Source of the DNA: Myotis daubentonii | Lineage: Eukaryota; Chordata; Mammalia; Chiroptera; Vespertilionidae | Reading direction: 5' to 3' | Assembly: GCF_963259705.1 (NCBI RefSeq) | Contig: NC_081850.1 | Coordinates: 32,889,799-32,953,798 of the forward strand | DNA length: 64,000 nucleotides | Shown here: in pieces, positions 55,025-64,000 of the stretch | Position numbering within the stretch: the stretch's first letter is position 1 | Layout of the letters: every line of letters begins with the position of its first letter | Program-made: the position numbers and the translations under genes | The notes under the pieces: generated by a model | Seen by the model: only the letters and a program-made list of their open reading frames with translations | The model's database searches: none | What the model was told of the DNA's origin: nothing

Positions 55025-56929
55025 ATATATTTTTTAATTAAATCTTTATTGTTCAGATTATTACATCTGTTCCTCTTTTTTCCCCCCATAACTCCCCTCC
55101 TCCCAGTTCCCGCCCCACCCTCCACCCTTATTCCCCACCCACTGTCTTCATCCATAGGTGCACGATTTTTGTCCAGTCTCTTCCCGCATCTCCCACACCC
55201 CTTTCCCCCCCAAGAATAGTCAGTCCATTCCCTTTCTATGTCCCTGATTCTATTATGATCACCAGATTATTTATTCACTTGATTCTTAGATTCACTTGTT
55301 GATAGATGCGTATTTGTTGTTCATAATTTGTATCTTTACCTTTTTCTTCTTCTTCCTCTTCTTAAAGGATACCTTTCAGCATTTCATATAATACTGGTTT
55401 GGTGGTGATGAACTCCTTTAGCTTTTCCTTATCTGTGAAGCTCTTTATCTGACCATCAGTCCTGAATGATAGCTTTGCTAGATAAAGTATTCTTGGTTGT
55501 AGGTTCTTGGTATTCATCACTTTGAATATTTCTTGCCACTCCCTTCTGGCCTGCAAAGTTTCTGTTGAGAAATAAGCTGACAGTCATATGGGTACTCCCT
55601 TGTAGGTAACTGAGTTTCTTTCTCTTGCTGCTCTTAAGAGTCTCTCTTTGTCTTTTGCTCTTGGCATTTTAATTATGATGTGTCTTGGTGTGGTTCTCTT
55701 TGGATTCCTTTTGTTTGAGGTTCTCCGTGCTTCCTGGACTTGTAAGTCTGTTTCTTTCACCAGGTAGGGGAAGTTTTCTGTCATTATTTCTTCCGATAGG
55801 TTTTCAATATCTTGCTCTCTCTCATCTTCTGGCACCCCTATAATTCTGATGTTGGTACGTTTGAAGCTGTCCCAGAGGCTCCTTACACTATCTTCGTATT
55901 TTCAGATTCTTTTTTCATTTTGCTTTTCCGGTTGGGTGTTTTTAGCTTCTTCGCATTTCAAATCTTTGACTTGATTCTTGCGCTCCTCTGGTCTGCTGTT
56001 GGGAGTCTGTATAATATTCGTTATTTCAGTCCGTGGATGTTTAATTTCTAGTTGGTTCTTTATCATAACATCGAGGGTCTCATTAGATTTGTTGAGGATC
56101 TCATTAAGTTTATCAGCAGCTTCTAGACAGTTCTTGAGAGACCTTAAAAGTGTGGTTCTGAACTGAATATCCTCCATTGACAGTTTTGTCCTGTTTCTTT
56201 GTCTCTGCATTTTTTTATGCTTTCTTGGTGCACCCCCTAGTGGTCTTTGTGTGCAGTCCTCCTATAGTTAAGCCTTGATTGTTGTAGTTAATACTAGGGG
56301 GATTTGACCTCCAGGCCAGCTGGCTGTGAGAATCAGCTGTGTCTGCAGTGGGAAAACTTCTGTCCTCTAGGGAGGTGCTAATCTAGCCTTTGCCTGAGGC
56401 TATCTGGCAAATGGCTCTGCGCAGGGCTTGGGCGGGGCAGGTGGGTCGCTGGGGCTCGGGATCAACAGGGTGGGCCGGAGAGAGCAGTTATGGCTGCTCT
56501 CAGTTCCGTCCCTAGGTGCTCTGCCTCACAGAGTCCCAGCAACTGCTGCAAACCTCGGAGAGAAAGCTGCCTTCGAGTTCCGACCGAAGCCAGACAGTCC
56601 CGCTTCTCCCTTTTGGGTCTGGGTCCCTAGAGACTCCGCCCAGATCTGGAGCCCAGAATCTGAGACTCCCTCCCGATTGAAACACCAACCGCGCCCTCCG
56701 CCGCCAGCCCGCTCCGCGCACGCACTCCGCACGTGAGTATTTCACTTCAGCACTGCGCCTCCTCTGAGTCTATGTATGATATTCTCTTTCCTCCTAGTTG
56801 TAGAATTTCCACTCAGCCAGCCTTCCTGTGGTTCTGGATGATGTCCGTTCCGTCTTTTAGGTGTGTTTTGATTTGGTTGTTCAAGGCAGCAATCTCTGGT
56901 GTTAACCTATGCCGCCATCTTGGTTCTCT
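55025..56929 (-). mobile_element. Full-length HAL1, antisense, nested in a SINE tail
   Basis: The 3' UTR complement starts at 55030 and the 5' end complement 'ctatgccgccatcttggttc' is at 56909-56928. ORF1 lies at 55362-56210 with no ORF2. TSD AAAATATAT (55016-55024 and 56930-56938). The GC-rich 5' UTR complement (56400-56720) could be mistaken for a CpG island promoter. Confidence 0.88.
55362..56210 (-). pseudogene. HAL1 ORF1, broken
   Basis: Related to 5505-6368. Recognisable in three pieces separated by stops or shifts: N-terminal coiled coil (56210-55902), RNA-binding core (55835-55584) and C-terminal domain (55556-55362). Confidence 0.85.
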
Positions 56930-57139
56930 AAAATATATTTTTATTGATTTCAGAGAGGAAGGGAGAGGGAGAAAGAGAGAAACATCAATGATATGAGAGA
57001 ATCATTGATCAGCTGCCTCCTGCATGCCCTATACTGAAGATTGAGCCTACAACCCAGGCATGTATCATGACCAGGAATTGAACTGTAACCTCCTGGTTCA
57101 TGGGTTGATGCTCAACCACTAAGCCACACTGGCTGGGCA
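56930..57139 (-). mobile_element. Ves SINE, reverse orientation
   Basis: Body 'tattgatttcagagaggaag' to 'aagccacactggctgggc'. The right flank AATTTCTATTTG matches AATTTCTGTTTA at 54998-55009, to the left of the HAL1. The HAL1 therefore inserted into this SINE's tail. Confidence 0.88.
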
Positions 57140-57443
57140 ATTTCTATTTGATTTTTGTTGATAAATTTAGTGTAATGGCCAGCCTAGCTTTATAATAAAG
57201 GAAATACTTCAAATATTGACTAGCTTTACGTAAGTATACAAAATGGCTTGAGGATAAGGAAAGAGGGGAAAAAATACAACTATAAGAGGGCCAAGAACAG
57301 AAAGATGGGCAAATGGAAGAAAGGTTGGAAAGATAAATTAGAGCTGGGGAAGAGGGGTAGGAGTAGTGGATTACAAGGAGCTGGGTGGGGAAAGAGGTGG
57401 AGCTTGGACCATTGCCTCAAGGTCTAAGTGGTAGCCTGAGAGC

Positions 57444-57450
57444 TATAAAA
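57444..57450 (+). promoter_or_regulatory. Relaxin TATA box
   Basis: TATAAAA, about 100 bases before the first ATG, which puts a transcription start near 57475. A TATA box at this spacing is consistent with a tightly regulated peptide-hormone promoter. Confidence 0.7.
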
Positions 57451-57545
57451 GCTTGGTGGAGCCAAGGGAAAGTATCCTAAAGTCCTGGGCATACTGGCAG
57501 AGGCTAGTAGGTGGCAGCAGCTATAGTCTCTAGACAAAGGCTGAA

Positions 57546-57777
57546 ATGCCCAGAGCAAGAGAGATAAGGTCCAGGATGCTGCGCCTGTTCTTGTTCCACC
57601 TGCTAGGAAGTTGGCTGCTACTGAGCCAACTTCCCAGAGAGAGCCGAGGCCAGGACATGGAAATTTTTACTAAGTGCAACCTCGAATTAGTCCGTTTCTA
57701 CATCCATGTCTGCGGCACTCACATCTGGGCAGAGGACATGAGGAAGCAGCGTAAGCCAAGATCTGGACCATCTGCAG
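57546..57777 (+). CDS. RLN1: Relaxin exon 1: signal peptide, B chain, start of C peptide
   Basis: First of two coding exons of a relaxin prohormone, the secreted ligand of RXFP1 in reproductive tract and vessels. The open frame starts at ATG 57546. A second in-frame ATG at 57576 aligns better with the human start ('MLRLFLFHLLG' versus 'MPRLFFFHLLG') and is probably the real one: 177 rather than 187 residues in total. A hydrophobic signal core 'LFLFHLLGSWLLL' is followed by the B chain with 'KCNLELVRFYIHVCG'. The two B-chain cysteines have the standard 11-residue spacing. The RxxxRxxI receptor cassette is LxxxRxxI here, and the Gly after the first Cys is Asn. A basic cluster 'RKQRK' could be the B/C cleavage site. 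The exon ends in phase 1 at CTGCAG|GTAAGA. Confidence 0.93.
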
Positions 57778-58215
57778 GTAAGAGCTGCTGGTTCCTAAAA
57801 ATTTGGATTGTTCCCTTTATAACTTGCTTTTCTAGTAAGGGTCTTACCAGGGATCTTACCAGAGCAAGGGAAAACTATGGGGACAGTAAACAATTTTATC
57901 TGAGAGGCATGCCCTTCGCCTCTTGGCAGCAAGGCAGACTTGGTGGGGAGAAGGGGATAGCCACAGAGGAGATAAGGCTGCCCAAAGACCCGTAAAAGGC
58001 AGGGCAAATTGGGGTTAGACCCCAGAGTCAAGGTCTGTGGCCTGAAGAGCAGGAGTGCTACCGGCTGGGGCAACTGGACAGGGCATCTTGAGAGGACAGG
58101 TGGCAGTGAGGTGTGAACCGGTTATCAAATATGTCTGACGCAGAACTCAAGAGACCCCCCATAGGGTCCTGGAGAGGTGGACATGAAGCCTTGGATTTAA
58201 CAACTCTCTTCCTCT

Positions 58216-58217
<2 letters not shown>

Positions 58218-58284
<67 letters not shown>

Positions 58285-58285
58285 A
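58218..58285. repeat. (AAAT)n microsatellite
   Basis: About 16 AAAT units within the relaxin intron; not in the A-tail position of the nearby SINE. Confidence 0.97.
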
Positions 58286-58395
58286 ATAAATGCTGGGCCA
58301 TGGCCCATGCCATTGAAAACCTCCTCTTTTGTTTTATTTTATGTATTTTTTTTAATACTTCACCAAAGGGGAGAGCCTAGCTTCCCACTGCTTTT

Positions 58396-58625
58396 ATTTA
58401 TATGGTTTTACTGATATTTTAGAGAAGTAGAGGGGGAAAGAGAGAGAAACACTGATGAGTTAGAGAAACATCAATCGGTGAAACACTGATTGGTTGCCTC
58501 CTGCACAACCCCTACTGGGGATTGAGCCCACCCCCAAGGCAGGCATGGGCCTGACCAAGAATGGAACTAGCAAACTCTAGGTGCATGGGACGAAACTCAA
58601 CCCACTGAGCCACACCAGCCAGGGC
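58396..58625 (-). mobile_element. Ves SINE in relaxin intron
   Basis: 'tatggttttactgatatttt' to 'ccacaccagccagggc', flanked by CCCACTGCTTTT / CCCACAGCTTTG. Confidence 0.9.
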
Positions 58626-59890
58626 CCCACAGCTTTGAACTGGGTCTTGAAATTCATTTGTAAGAGAAGGGATTGAAGATAAAGAAAAGGGCCTTGTCAC
58701 CTTCAGGAGAACCCGCAAGGGACCAAGAGTCAAAGGAAGTTTGCCCTTCAGACAAACAGCTAAATAATTTTGTTGCAGAATCACCACCCAAAATTCAGGT
58801 GTGTTTATTAATGTGCTAGTAGGCCAAAACATTGAGACACTGGTTCTTGGAGATAGAGAAAGGTGTATTCAATTTGACTGAGGTGACAGAATGGGAGAGC
58901 AAGGTCTCACAAATCCATCTGTCCTAAAAGCAAAAGTAGGGAGTTTTTATGTAGCTAGGGCGTAGGGGAAGGAGAGTTCCAGGGAACTGACAGAGAAGTC
59001 TGTATATCTTTAGTAATAGATGATGCTTTTTTATAGCAGACTCCTGAGTGTCAACAGCTCGTCTCAGCTACTTTGAAGATATTCTTTCCTTCTGCAAAAC
59101 AAACTCAAAAATTCTCCTGGTGAATCTGTAGTTATTTCCTGCTTGACAAAGAGATAGTACATCAGCAACTTGAATGCATTCATGAGAACAAAAGAGATGA
59201 GTAGGAAAAGTGCTTAACATGTGAACAAAGACCTGATTAAGAATTAAATTATTTAATTCTAGCTGTCAAAAATACTAGGGGCATTAAAATCACAAGGGGC
59301 TCAGCTACAATTTGGAGTAAATATTCTGAAAAAGTGAAATTGTTAAATAGTATATGTACGAGGGTGTCAAGGACTGGTTTCACCACCCTAAGAGATTGGA
59401 GCAGTTGAAAATTCTGCCTTTTTAACTTTATCTTGAAGCAGTAATTTTCCACCATAGAATATTTGATAGTTTAAAATAACTAATATACTCTTCAAGGATT
59501 ATTATAACTCAATGGTAAGTTACTTAGCAATGGAAGAAAATTACTCAGGTAAGAAAAATTAATATGTAGTCAAACTGTTTTTAATGACCAAGATGACTTC
59601 AGCTATGTCAGGGAGAGGTGCAGACCTTTGATGAAAGCATTAAGGGGACATAAGGAGAAGTAACAGGTGGTCCAAGTGGAAAAAGCATTATAAACTTGGT
59701 AAATTTGTAGTATTTTAAACTGCCCAACTATATGAACTAAATTGTTTACATATTAGGATACTTGCTGATTATGTTGATATTTAATTTTATTGAGACAATG
59801 CTTTCCTTTATATCTATGAAAATTTTTAGTTTTCCTGATGTCCATTGACATGAGTATTTTTTCTTCTCCTCTTTTTTTTTTTTAACTTAG

Positions 59891-60222
59891 AAATCATGCC
59901 ATTTTCCACCACCAAGAATTCAGAACCCTTAAATATGAGGATGGAATTCATTCCTAGTTCTCAGACAACACTGGCTGAGAGGCAGCCATTATTGAAAGAG
60001 CTACTACAACAAGCTTCATCAAAGGATATAAATCTTAACTTTGAAGAATTTAAGAAAAATGGTCTTCAGAGACAAAGTGAGGCAGAAAACAAAAGTCTTT
60101 CAGAATTAAAAAACATACGCTTAGTTAAACATTTCCTAAAAAAGAGACAGGCCCCTTACCTATTATCTGATAAGTGTTGTAATGTAGGCTGTACCAAAAA
60201 AGAGGTGGCTGTCTACTGCTGA
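59891..60222 (+). CDS. RLN1: Relaxin exon 2: C peptide and A chain
   Basis: Joins exon 1 at a split GAA codon (G|AA) to give 'SAEIMPF', aligning with human 'VAEIVPSF'. The C peptide keeps 'FEEFKKNGLQRQSEAENKS' (human 'FEEFKKLIRNRQSEA...'). It is followed by the cleavage site KKRQ and the A chain 'DKCCNVGCTKKEVAVYC', with cysteines in the canonical CC-x3-C-x8-C pattern and a TGA right after the last Cys. No stops or shifts, so the gene appears functional. It is most similar to primate RLN1/RLN2; non-primate mammals usually have one such gene. Confidence 0.95.
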
Positions 60223-60415
60223 GATGAAACTAATTGTGCATTTCATGTAATGTTCACATGTATCTGCAATGACATTCACTGATGCCTCCATCACCCCACT
60301 GATTATTAGAATATGAGAAGTCGTTTTTAGTGTTTGGGTCTTTAATTTTGTGTGTAAGAAAATATTCCTTGTATTATTGTAGTTTCTGTTAATAAATATT
60401 TGCATGCTAAAAAGT
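60223..60415 (+). promoter_or_regulatory. RLN1: Relaxin 3' UTR and polyadenylation signal
   Basis: AATAAA at 60391-60396, about 170 bases after the stop, followed by a T-rich stretch. A second AATAAA occurs at 60482. Confidence 0.8.
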
Positions 60416-61085
60416 ATTTTGTCTTTTTTATTAATGGAATTTTGTTAATTGCTTTTTTAATGCTGATAACTTAAAATGGCAATAAAATCTTTATCATTTC
60501 AACCACACACAAATAACTCAACTTAAAATTTTTTAACTAGATAGTAAAACTCTATGTCTTGCATTAGTAAGAATGGATGTCTATTTTTGAAACTTGTATT
60601 TGATAACTTATGATCTGTCACCCACTTTTCCCTCAAGATCTAATATCCAAATGTCCTTTCACTACTTAATATTAAACAAATTATTTAATAGCAAAATTAA
60701 AAATAACTCAGTGTACACAATGACTAACAGGTCCATAAAATGGACCAAAATATTTTCATTGATATTAACTCATATCAGATATACAAATAGTCACAAAACT
60801 TGGGACTTTTCGAATACATTTTTAAAGATTTTTTGTGTTGTATTGAACTATCAATTGCAATAAGATTGGACATTATTTCATTCTTTTGGGATCAAATAAA
60901 CTAAAGTATTTTTCAAACTAGAGTTCTTCCCTTAATTCTACTGCCTAAGAAGCTAAAAAGTAAATTATGTTTTTTTAAGGGGAAAAATAAATAGCTATAT
61001 ATATATAAGAAAATAAGGAAGTCAGTGTCCTTATTTATATTATAGAAAAAATGGTTTAGCAAGGGAATGTATTTTATATTTACTA
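60416..61085. other. Unassigned AT-rich sequence downstream of relaxin
   Basis: No gene or repeat ends recognised. Confidence 0.4.
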
Positions 61086-61400
61086 CTAGAGGCCCAGTGC
61101 ACAGATTCGTGCACTGGTGGGGTCCCTCGGCCTGGCCTTCAGGGATCAGGCCAAAACTGGCTCTCCGACATCCCCTGAGGGGTCCCGGATTGCGAAAGGG
61201 CGGCTCTCAGGTAATGCACCCTGGAATTGGGTTCCCTCCTCTCTGGTTCCGGGTGCATCACCCAAGAACTGTAGCTGCCAAGTCACCACAGCTCAGCAGC
61301 CCCTGCGTTGAGCGTCTGCCCCTGATGGTCATTGTGTGTCATAGCTACTGGTCAGATGGTCGAACAGTTGGACAGTCGCTTAGGCTTTTATATATTTAGA
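61086..61400 (-). mobile_element. Helitron
   Basis: CTAGAGGCCCAGTGCACAG hairpin end, 'cgcttaggcttttatatat' other end. Similar throughout to 53255-53613. Confidence 0.92.
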
Positions 61401-61964
61401 TTGTAGAATTTACAAACCGTTTCTGTAACAAAGTAACTGTGAATTGATATGAAAACTTGTTAGAATAGTAAATTAACAAACTTATCATTTTAGTATTTAG
61501 CTAGTTCCTTCAATCTACATAGATGTAAAATTTTAGACAAATTCACTTAAATACCAAGTAAATTTCCACCAAATGTCTGTGAATAGAATTTAAAGGTTTT
61601 AAGACAGTAATTCCCATATTTCAAATACTCATACATGATTAATAATAACCAGGCTTTATTAAGTCCTCACCAAGGATAACTTATAAAATTTCATAAATGG
61701 CTGCAGAACCTCAGAGGCTATAAGCCATCTTAGACAAAGCCAGGGAGAGTTCTGTCTGAAATGAAAAGTCCAACCCAGAAGAACAAGGGCAGTGACCAAG
61801 AAACTTACAACCCAGACAGGACAAAGAGACATCCCTGGACACAGAAGGCATCTTTGCAGACCCTGCCCTGGCCCATGTCCCTCATCTGCTCCTCCACAAA
61901 AACCCTGAAAGCAGAACTCCTGGTCCAGAATCTGTATTCAGTACCTCTGAGGATACAGCTACTT
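61401..61964. other. Unassigned sequence
   Basis: No recognised feature. A short open frame at 61761 runs into the next SINE. Confidence 0.4.
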
Positions 61965-61965
61965 T

Positions 61966-62169
61966 TAAAAATAATTTTTAAAATTGATTTCAGAGAAGAA
62001 GGGAGAGAAAGATAGAAACATCAATGATGAGAAATAATCATTGATCTCTGCCTCCTGCACAACCCCTATTGGGGATCAAGCCCGTAACCTGGCCATGTGC
62101 CCTGACTGGGAATCAACTGTGACCTCCTGGTTCTTAAGTTGATGCTCAACCAGAGTCATGCCAGTCAGG
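61966..62169 (-). mobile_element. Ves SINE, reverse orientation
   Basis: 'taaaattgatttcagagaag' to 'agtcatgccagtcaggct', somewhat diverged. Confidence 0.87.
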
Positions 62170-62259
62170 CTGTATTTTTATTATTAATTAAAGTCTATAG
62201 TTTACATTAGGGCTCACTCTTTGTGTTATAAATTCTATTTTTGAATTAATTGACTGTTT

Positions 62260-63160
62260 TTAGACTAGTTTTAGGTTCACAGAAAATCTGAGTACAGGAA
62301 GCTCCCATATATTCCCATCCTTTCCAGGGCACCTATTCCCCTGCCCTCCAATATTTGTACATTTGTTACAACTGATAAACCAACATTGACATATTGTTGT
62401 CAACCAAAGCCCATAGTTTATATCTGGTGTTGTACATTCTACAGATTCTGACAAATGTATAATGATATGTATCCATTCTTATAGTACCATATAGGACAGT
62501 GATGGCGAACCTTTTGAGCTTGGTGTGTCAGCATTTTGAAAAACCCTAACTTAACTCTGGTGCCGTGTCACATATAGAAATTTTTTGATATTTGCAACAA
62601 TAGTAAAACAAAGATTTATATTTTTGATATTTATTTTATATATTTAAATGCCATTTAACAAAGAAAAATCAACCAAAAAAATGATTTCGCTTGTCACCTC
62701 TGACACGCATGTCATAGGTTCGCCGTCACTGATATAGGACAATGTCATTGTCCTAAAATTCCCTCCCTTCCCCCAAATCTCTGCCACCAATTCTTTTACT
62801 GTCCCCACAGTTTTGCCTCTCTAGAAACTCATTCGTTATCACACAGTATATAGCCTTTTCAGATAGTCTTCTTTCACTTAATAATATGTCTTAAGATTTC
62901 TCCATGTTTTTTCAAAGCTTGATTATTCATTTCTTAATGGCACTGAATAACATTAGCATGGAGGTACCACAGTTCTTTTATTCATTCATTTTGGTTGCAT
63001 TCAAGTTTTGACAATTATGAATAGAGCTGCTATAAAAACATTCATGTGCAGGTTTTTGTGTGGACATTTTTTCAACTCATGTGGGTAAATAGCAAGAAAC
63101 ATAATTGATAGATGATATGGTAAGATGTTCAGTTTTTTAAAAAAAAAACTTCTAGAAGAG
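62260..63160 (-). mobile_element. Antisense L1 fragment interrupted by hAT-A
   Basis: 'actagttttaggttcacaga' and, later, 'aatagagctgctataaaaac' are typical antisense L1 ORF2/3' UTR sequence. More of the same orientation continues at about 63770-63900. Confidence 0.65.
62497..62731 (-). mobile_element. Non-autonomous hAT-A transposon
   Basis: Perfect 8-bp TSD ATATAGGA (62489-62496 and 62732-62739), both TIRs intact. Confidence 0.96.
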
Positions 63161-63354
63161 CAAAAGACAGTAATTTTGAGAAATGTTGAAGGAAGTTTCA
63201 AGACTTTTCTCTTCATGAAAACATGCTCTCTTTAGCATGCAGTATGTTATATGTTATGAGATTTCATTATTTGTAAAATGGGATTAATGAAATCCATTAT
63301 TTAGCTTCTATGAAGAATGTTGGGAAAATAATGTTTAAAATGTGATAGAGTGGT

Positions 63355-63602
63355 GTGACTAGTGTGGCTTAATTAGTTGAGCATCATCCCATGTACCAGG
63401 GGGTCACTGGATAGATTTTTAGTCAGGGCATATGCCCAGGTTGCGGTTTGATTCATAGTCAGGGCATATGCCCAGGTTGTAGGCTCAATCCCCAGTAGGG
63501 AATGTGCAAGAGACAGCCAATAGATGTTTCTCTCTTATTGACATTTCTATCTCTCCTTCTCCCTTCCTCTCTCTAAAATCAATAATGATTTTTTAAAAAT
63601 AT
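63355..63602 (+). mobile_element. Ves SINE with internal repeat
   Basis: Head 'gtgtgactagtgtggcttaa'; a duplicated 'agtcagggcatatgcccagg' block; A-rich tail. Confidence 0.87.
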
Positions 63603-63902
63603 GATAGAGTATATACTGGATGTCTTTGAGAAATTTGATAGCTGAATATATAAAAATGTTATTACTAAAATCTATTGTTTTAGAATGGCAACATATTTCT
63701 TACAACCACAGAAAAGAGAAAATAAAGTGACTAATACTGAAAAAACAAACAAACCACACAATAACATCTGTCTTTTAAAGTGGCTATACCATTTTACATT
63801 ACCAGCAGCAACTCTTACTCAGATCCTCCACAACATTTGGTGTTGTCAGTGTTCTGGATTTTGGTCATTCTAATAGGTGAAATGGTATCTCATTGTTTTT
63901 GT

Positions 63903-64000
63903 TGTTTTAACTGAATTTATTGGGGTGACATTGGTTAATAAAATTATACAAGTTCCAGGTGTACAATTCTACAATACATCATCTGAATATTGTATTGTGT
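63903..64000 (-). mobile_element. Antisense L1 3' end (runs off the window)
   Basis: 'atttattggggtgacattgg' is the complement of the conserved bat L1 3' end seen at 29430 and 52415. Confidence 0.8.

Larger units (their letters stand above)
57778..59890 (+). other. RLN1: Relaxin intron
   Basis: 2113-bp phase-1 intron with GTAAGA donor and a polypyrimidine tract of T residues before TAACTTAG. It holds an AAAT microsatellite (58218-58285) and a reverse Ves SINE (58396-58625). The position within the C peptide and the phase match other relaxin genes. Confidence 0.9.

Noticed and set aside
56428..56736. CpG island / promoter of a host gene upstream of relaxin
   Set aside because: The GC-rich stretch is the 5' UTR of an antisense HAL1, as shown by its match in layout to the 4363-5400 leader and the TSDs around the element.
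59896..60222. Single-exon gene starting at ATG 59896
   Set aside because: It is relaxin exon 2; an acceptor AG lies at 59889-59890 and the frame joins exon 1 with a split GAA codon.

Overview
This is nuclear DNA from a mammal, almost certainly a vespertilionid bat (Myotis/Eptesicus/Pipistrellus type). The reasons are about two dozen tRNA-headed Ves-type SINEs, numerous HeliBat-type Helitrons (hairpin plus CTAG at one end, a TCTATA.../TCCTATATA... end at the other), and many young non-autonomous hAT transposons with perfect 8-bp target-site duplications (TSDs). This combination is characteristic of that family. Species cannot be set from the sequence alone.

The only convincing protein-coding host gene is relaxin (RLN1/RLN2 orthologue), on the + strand at 57.5-60.4 kb. 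It has a TATA box, a signal-peptide/B-chain exon, a phase-1 intron with GT-AG ends, a C-peptide/A-chain exon and a polyadenylation signal. All six insulin-fold cysteines and the KKR processing site before the A chain are intact. The B-chain receptor-binding motif RxxxRxxI is altered to LxxxRxxI. A broken RPL28 processed pseudogene lies at 8.1-8.7 kb; a 7-bp minisatellite has replaced most of the second half of its coding region.

The rest is layered repeat sequence. 0-3 kb: first copy of a ~2.9-kb duplication whose second copy is at 30.1-32.9 kb. 4.4-6.7 kb: a full-length HAL1-type element (L1 ORF1 without ORF2) with TSDs. 7-15 kb: SINEs, hATs, the RPL28 pseudogene, a Tigger-like MITE and a solo LTR. 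15.2-21.7 kb: a class-I endogenous retrovirus (ERV-Y, tRNA-Thr-like primer site) inserted in an older LTR (LTR-X) and then rearranged at the exact end of a hAT element. 21.7-26 kb: more LTR-X copies, LTR-Z and hATs. 26.9-28.5, 32.9-34.7 and 46.6-48.3 kb: head-to-tail Helitrons, two sets with a 47-bp minisatellite. 35-43 kb: L1 fragments, solo LTRs and a HAL1 nested inside an L1. 43-46.6 kb: mostly unassigned. 50-52.4 kb: L1 fragments interrupted by two hATs, one with a transposase remnant. 55-57 kb: a third HAL1, antisense. 57.4-60.4 kb: relaxin. 60.4-64 kb: Helitron, SINEs, hAT and L1 fragments.

Family labels W, X, Y and Z for LTRs and A, B, C, D for hATs are local names used only here. Boundaries come from reading the sequence by eye (TIRs, TSDs, homologous copies in the window) and may be off by a few bases, or tens of bases for old L1/LTR fragments.
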